DNA from: an uncultured Syntrophobacterales bacterium
GTDB taxonomy: Bacteria; Desulfobacterota; Syntrophia; Syntrophales; UBA5619
DNA: 10,408 nt
NCBI GenBank assembly: GCA_903903205.1
Contig: CAIUXU010000170.1
Span: forward strand, 1 to 10,408
Direction of reading: 5' to 3'
A program made the position numbers and the translations under genes. This document shows positions 6,496 to 10,408 of this stretch, one piece after another. The notes under the pieces were generated by a model. That model saw only the letters and a program-made list of their open reading frames with translations. It searched no databases and had not been told where the DNA came from. Each line of letters begins with the position of its first letter. Position 1 is the first letter of the stretch.

Positions 6496-7482
6496 TTATT
6501 GTGCCTGGAAACCGCTCGCCTTGATGATGCGTGCCCACGTCTGTGTATAGGTTCTTTCACGGATGGTGAGTTCCTGCGAGGTCATGTGCCCCACCGTGAA
6601 CCCCATAGATGTCAGTCGGGCATGCACGTCCGGCATGGCCAGCACTTTGCCCAGCGCACCGGAGAGACGATCAATGTTCTCCTTTGGTGTGCCGGCAGGA
6701 GCAAAAATGCCGTAATACGGCACATCTTCAAACCCCGCCAAACCCAGTTCGGCAAAGGTCGGAACATCGGGCAGAGTCGCTTGCCGCACGCCACCCAGCA
6801 CTGCAATGATACGGATTCTACCTACCCTGTGGTTCTCGATAAACTCAGGCACTGAACCCACACCGGCAGGGATCTGGTTGCTCAGCATGTCTGCCATCAT
6901 GGGGGCGGCGCCCTGGTAAGCAATGGCTTGCAGGTTGAGAGCATATTTCTGGTCAATGAGTTTGACCAGAAATTCAGGGACCGATGCGGGCGACGGCACA
7001 CCTACTTTTTCCACACCAGCGCCATGGCGACGCACCCATGCCACATAATCGTTCATGGTCTTGGCCGGCGTACCACCAGACACGGCCAGCGCGTTCACGA
7101 ATGTCGCAAAACCTGCCACCGGCACAAAGTCGTGGAGCGGGTCAAAACCTGGATTTTTTACGACAAGAGGCAGGATGGAGACCGTATGATCGTGTGAAAG
7201 GAGAAACGTTCTGCCATCTGCAGGCGCGTCCTTAAGGGCCTTTGCAGCGACCTGGCCACCCGCTCCCGGACGGTTTTCAACAATGACTGGGCTGCCCAGC
7301 GGGTCATTGAGCTTGTCGGCCAGGATGCGCGCAATGGTGTCCGTGCCGCCGCCGGGCGGAAAACCGACCAGTATCTTGACAGTGTTGGGCTCCGCTTGGG
7401 CAACACCCGCAAACAGCAAAAGGCCAAACACCAAGATGCGGCAGAAACGACGGACAAAACGCTGAGCAAGTAAATGAATCAT
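6496..7482 (-). CDS. Second TctC/Bug-family periplasmic binding protein
   Basis: Soluble periplasmic carboxylate-binding protein of 328 residues, the usual length. The ATG at 7482 gives a clear signal peptide: R8, R11, R12 and R15, hydrophobic 16-28, and AQA cleavage after residue 30. The frame is open upstream inside alaS, but that extension is Arg/Ser-rich shadow sequence. Family marks are the ligand loop FPPGGGTD (41-48), VENRPGAGGQVAAKAL (about 68-83), the LPDVPTFAELG segment, the APAGTP segment and a C-terminal helix pair. Unlike the first TctC it has no lipobox. No permease genes stand beside it on this strand; it may serve the TctA at the left edge or permeases elsewhere, as orphan Bug proteins often do. 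It starts 31 bases after the alaS stop with only a weak GGA as ribosome binding site and no terminator between, so read-through from alaS is possible. Confidence 0.9.
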   Translation of the reverse strand: MIHLLAQRFVRRFCRILVFGLLLFAGVAQAEPNTVKILVGFPPGGGTDTIARILADKLNDPLGSPVIVENRPGAGGQVAAKALKDAPADGRTFLLSHDHTVSILPLVVKNPGFDPLHDFVPVAGFATFVNALAVSGGTPAKTMNDYVAWVRRHGAGVEKVGVPSPASVPEFLVKLIDQKYALNLQAIAYQGAAPMMADMLSNQIPAGVGSVPEFIENHRVGRIRIIAVLGGVRQATLPDVPTFAELGLAGFEDVPYYGIFAPAGTPKENIDRLSGALGKVLAMPDVHARLTSMGFTVGHMTSQELTIRERTYTQTWARIIKASGFQAQ

Positions 7483-7513
7483 AGCTCTGATTCCGGGGCT
7501 CTTGGACGAGGGG

Positions 7514-10156
7514 TTAAAGCAGGTCGGAAAGTTTCTCCAGGGCCTGCTCCAGGAGCTCCGCCTTCGGCCCTCCCGCCTGGGCCATGTCGGGCCGGCCGCC
7601 GCCGCTGCCACCGACGAGCGGGGCGATGGCCTGGATGATCTTGCCCGCATGGTAGCGGTCGTTTAGATCCTTCGTCACCAGACAGAGGAGCATCGCCTTC
7701 CCGTCCGCGCGGCTCCCGAGCAGGATGATGCCGGAACGGAGCCGGTCCCGGAGCTTGTCGCCCAAATCCCGGAGGGCTTTGACGTCGGAAGCCTCCACGA
7801 CGGTCGCAAGGACATCGATCCCGTTGATCTGACGGACGCGGCCCATCAGATCGCCGGAGTCCTTCGCCGCCAGTTTTCCTTTCAGGATCTCGATCTCCTT
7901 CTCCAGCTCCCGTTCGCGCCGCAGCAACTTTTCGGTTCTATCCGCCGTCTCCAGTGGGCCGATCCTCAGCAGACCGGCCGTCTTCCGGAGTTCATCTTCC
8001 GCGCGCTGCACATGGACGACGGCTGCATGTCCCGTCACCGCTTCGACCCTGCGAACGCCTGCGGCTATGGAGGATTCATGGACGATCTTGATCAATCCGA
8101 TATCCCCCGTCCTTTGCACATGCGTTCCCCCGCAGAATTCGCTGCTGAATCCGGCCATTCCGACGACACGGACCGTCTCTCCGTATTTTTCGTCGAAGAC
8201 CGCGGTCGCCCCGCTCTTTACCGCCTCCGCAAGGGGCATAACAACGGTTTCGACAGGGACATTCGCCCGGATCATCCAGTTGGCCAGCGCCTCCACCCTC
8301 GTTAGCTCTTCCTCTTCGATCCTTGAAAAATGGGTGAAGTCAAAACGGAGGCGATCGGCGTTCACCAGGGAGCCAGACTGCTTGACATGCTCGCCCAGGA
8401 CCTGCTTCAGCGCGGCCTGGAGGAGGTGGGTGCCGGAATGGTTTGCCTCCGTCGCCCGCCGGGTTTCGTTGTCCACCTGCAGAATATCGACCGAATCCCC
8501 TTTCCGGAGTCTCCCGCTTTTGAGTACGCCGATGTGGGTAATGAGATTTTCGAGCGGCCGCTGCGTGGATGTCACCGTAAAGCAGAAGTTTTTGCCGGTA
8601 ACCACGCCGGTATCTCCCACCTGACCGCCGGTCTCACCGTAGAAGGGGGTCCTGGTAAGGATGATCTCCGCATCGTCCCCTTCGCCGATCTCAACGACTG
8701 GCTGACCATTTTTCACAATCGCTGTGACTATTTCCGCCGAACCTTCTGTCACCCCTTCATGCCCTGTAAACGCCGTCGCGATCCCTTCAGCCGCTAGACG
8801 GTGGTAAACTTCGGAGATCGCTTCCTGCCCGCTCCCTTTCCAGGATTCGCGCGCCTTTGTCCGCTGGGTGGCCATCGCCTTTTCGAAACCCTCCATGTCG
8901 AGAACAAGGCTGTCCTTCATGACGATATCCGCCGTAAGGTCGGTCGGAAAACCGAAGGTGTCGTAGAGTTTGAAAACGATATCACCGGGAATCACCTCCC
9001 CACCAGACTCTTTCAGAATGGCCACCTCCTCCTGGAGGATACGGAGGCCGGCGTCGAGGGTTTCGATGAAGCGCTGCTCTTCGCTCTCCACGACCTTCCG
9101 GATGTAGGCGGTCTTGTCCACCAGGTCCGGGTAGGCCTCTTTCATCTTGTTGATCACGACCCCGCACACATCATGGAGGAAGGGCCGGTTCATCCCGAGG
9201 AGCTTCCCGTGGCGCGCCGCCCGCCGGAGTATTCGCCGGAGGACATAGCCGCGCCCTTCGTTGCTTGGGAGAACGCCGTCGCCGATCAGGAAGGTCACGG
9301 AGCGGCTGTGGTCGGCGATGACGCGGATCGAGATGTCGTCGTCGCCATTTTTTCCGTAGGTACGGGCGCTGATCTCTGCAATGAAGCGGATGATCCCGGT
9401 GAAGAGATCCGATTCGTAGTTGCTCGTCACCCCCTGGACGACGGCGGCCAGGCGCTCGAGGCCCATGCCCGTGTCGATGTTCGGCTTCGGCAGCGCATTC
9501 AGCTTCCCTGCGGCGTCGCGGTCAAACTGGGTAAAAACGAGATTCCAGATTTCGAGGTGCCGGTCGCATTCGCAATGCACGTCGCATGTCGGCTTTCCGC
9601 AGCCTGTCCCTTCCCCCTGGTCGTAGAGGATTTCGGAGCAGGGGCCACAGGGGCCGGTCTCTCCCATCATCCAGAAGTTGCTCTTCTCACCCATCCGGAC
9701 GATCCGTTCTGCGGGAACCCCCATTCCTTCATGCCAGATCTTGAACGCCTCATCGTCGTCCGTGAAGATCGTGATCCAGAGCTTTTCCTTCGGCAGGCCC
9801 ATGACGGAGGTGAGATACTCCCACGCCCAGGCAATCGTCTCCTGCTTGAAATAATCCCCGAAAGAGAAGTTTCCCAGCATCTCGAAGAAGGTATGGTGGC
9901 GCGCCGTGACGCCGACGTTTTCCAGGTCGTTGTGCTTCCCGCCTGCCCGGACGCACTTCTGTGAGGTCACGGCCCGGTGATAGCTTCGATCCTCCAGCCC
10001 CAGAAAACAGTTCTTGAACTGCACCATTCCGGCGTTGGTGAACAGGAGTGTCGGGTCGTCCTTGGGCACGAGAGGGGAGCTGCCGATCCGCGCATGCCCC
10101 TTCCCTTCAAAAAATTTCAGATAACTCTCCCGAATTTCACTCCCCGTCATCGTCAT
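7514..10156 (-). CDS. alaS: Alanine--tRNA ligase
   Basis: Charges tRNA-Ala in the cytoplasm. At 880 residues it is complete (E. coli is 876). The class II catalytic domain fills the N-terminal half, with RHHTFFEMLGNFSFGDYFK at 86-104 as motif 2 and GETGPCGPCSEI at 165-176. A Cys cluster (C186, C191, C195, C197) resembles that in many Desulfobacterota and Firmicutes enzymes. The editing domain has its zinc ligands H573, H577 (HSGTH) and C675, H679 (CGGTH), so proofreading of Ser and Gly should be intact. A charged helical stretch follows, then the C-terminal DHHA1 domain with the GGSGGGRPDMAQAGG loop. AGGAGG with 9 bases of spacing precedes the ATG at 10156, favouring it over the ATG two codons later. 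The start lies inside the end of recX, a common pairing that suggests cotranscription. Confidence 0.98.
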   Translation of the reverse strand: MTMTGSEIRESYLKFFEGKGHARIGSSPLVPKDDPTLLFTNAGMVQFKNCFLGLEDRSYHRAVTSQKCVRAGGKHNDLENVGVTARHHTFFEMLGNFSFGDYFKQETIAWAWEYLTSVMGLPKEKLWITIFTDDDEAFKIWHEGMGVPAERIVRMGEKSNFWMMGETGPCGPCSEILYDQGEGTGCGKPTCDVHCECDRHLEIWNLVFTQFDRDAAGKLNALPKPNIDTGMGLERLAAVVQGVTSNYESDLFTGIIRFIAEISARTYGKNGDDDISIRVIADHSRSVTFLIGDGVLPSNEGRGYVLRRILRRAARHGKLLGMNRPFLHDVCGVVINKMKEAYPDLVDKTAYIRKVVESEEQRFIETLDAGLRILQEEVAILKESGGEVIPGDIVFKLYDTFGFPTDLTADIVMKDSLVLDMEGFEKAMATQRTKARESWKGSGQEAISEVYHRLAAEGIATAFTGHEGVTEGSAEIVTAIVKNGQPVVEIGEGDDAEIILTRTPFYGETGGQVGDTGVVTGKNFCFTVTSTQRPLENLITHIGVLKSGRLRKGDSVDILQVDNETRRATEANHSGTHLLQAALKQVLGEHVKQSGSLVNADRLRFDFTHFSRIEEEELTRVEALANWMIRANVPVETVVMPLAEAVKSGATAVFDEKYGETVRVVGMAGFSSEFCGGTHVQRTGDIGLIKIVHESSIAAGVRRVEAVTGHAAVVHVQRAEDELRKTAGLLRIGPLETADRTEKLLRRERELEKEIEILKGKLAAKDSGDLMGRVRQINGIDVLATVVEASDVKALRDLGDKLRDRLRSGIILLGSRADGKAMLLCLVTKDLNDRYHAGKIIQAIAPLVGGSGGGRPDMAQAGGPKAELLEQALEKLSDLL

Positions 10157-10408
10157 GGAACCCTTCCTCCTCTGTTTTTTTCAGTATCTTGTAGATGAGC
10201 CCGGTGGGGAATCCCTTCCCCATCAGGTTTCTGGCCAATCCGGCCTTTTCCCGATCACTTAGCGTGGCGACCGGCCGTCCTCTGGTCTTCTTCCGAAGCA
10301 ACCGTGTTGCCGCCTCCTCCTCGTCAAACTCCCCACGCACTTCCTCAATCACCTGCGCGGCGAGTTCCGCGTCGATCCCGCGCTCCCGGAGATCAAAGGC
10401 GATCCGCC
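10137..10408 (-). CDS. recX: RecX-family regulatory protein (5' partial, C-terminal end)
   Basis: The last 90 or so codons of RecX, a small cytoplasmic modulator of the RecA recombinase. The frame is open to the window edge; the GTG at 10352 is internal, since the residues before it (RIAFDLRERGIDAELAAQVI) continue the family pattern. RecX is built from three-helix repeats, and the visible part has the helix pattern of the last repeats, with KAGLARNLMGKGFPTGLIYKIL matching the usual FLxRRGFsxxxI ending. The extreme C-terminus is acidic (HDDDGE). It ends 20 bases inside alaS in another frame. recA would be expected further upstream, outside the window. The family call rests on this repeat pattern plus the alaS neighbour. 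Confidence 0.82.
   Translation of the reverse strand, partial: RIAFDLRERGIDAELAAQVIEEVRGEFDEEEAATRLLRKKTRGRPVATLSDREKAGLARNLMGKGFPTGLIYKILKKTEEEGFHDDDGE

Noticed and set aside
7483..7650. N-terminal extension of the second TctC into alaS
   Set aside because: The extra 56 residues are Arg/Ser/Pro-rich, overlap the alaS C-terminus and would hide a normal signal peptide that starts at 7482.
8801..9964. 387-codon open frame on the + strand opposite alaS
   Set aside because: It lies wholly antisense to a complete, motif-rich alaS; its His/Asp/Val/Gly-rich product resembles no family I know and is explained by the GC-rich codon pattern of alaS.
1..10408. CRISPR array, tRNA or rRNA gene, insertion sequence or attachment site
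   Set aside because: No regularly spaced repeats, tRNA-like cloverleaf, transposase or terminal inverted repeats were seen in reading; nearly all the window is coding.

Overview
The window looks like part of the chromosome of a Gram-negative bacterium, most likely an anaerobe of the Desulfobacterota (Syntrophia or Syntrophobacteria type). The reasons are the recX-alaS arrangement, the general look of the alanyl-tRNA synthetase (including its Cys cluster at residues 186-197), a cleavable signal peptide on one periplasmic binding protein, and a molybdopterin enzyme with its own 4Fe-4S site. This placement is inference from remembered families; no search was run.

Layout: positions 2-4281 (+ strand) hold a tight four-gene transcription unit. 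It contains a TctA-type tripartite tricarboxylate transporter (TTT) large permease whose 5' end lies outside the window, a TctC/Bug-type substrate-binding protein, and the large and small subunits of an aconitase-superfamily hydro-lyase of the LeuC/LeuD (isopropylmalate isomerase/homoaconitase) type. Gaps are 16-136, 8 and -4 bases. A short inverted repeat lies over the last stop codon. Positions 4378-10408 are all on the - strand. Read in the direction of transcription they are the end of recX, alaS overlapping it by 20 bases, a second TctC/Bug binding protein 31 bases after alaS, and a cytoplasmic-looking molybdopterin oxidoreductase. The two blocks converge at 4282-4377.

How the genes may work together: the TTT proteins would capture and import a di- or tricarboxylate, and the hydro-lyase pair would shift its hydroxyl group by dehydration and rehydration. 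The molybdopterin enzyme could carry out a further redox step, but its link to the transporter block is only proximity. The hydro-lyase keeps its catalytic Asp/His/Ser residues and its three cluster cysteines. However, two Asn positions expected beside the cluster are Ser in the large subunit, and the substrate-selecting loop of the small subunit reads YMSR instead of the usual YL-type motif. The substrate is therefore probably not plain isopropylmalate or homoaconitate, and I do not assign it. This is the most interesting part of the window. recX-alaS is ordinary housekeeping DNA, so the accessory block appears to begin just downstream of alaS.
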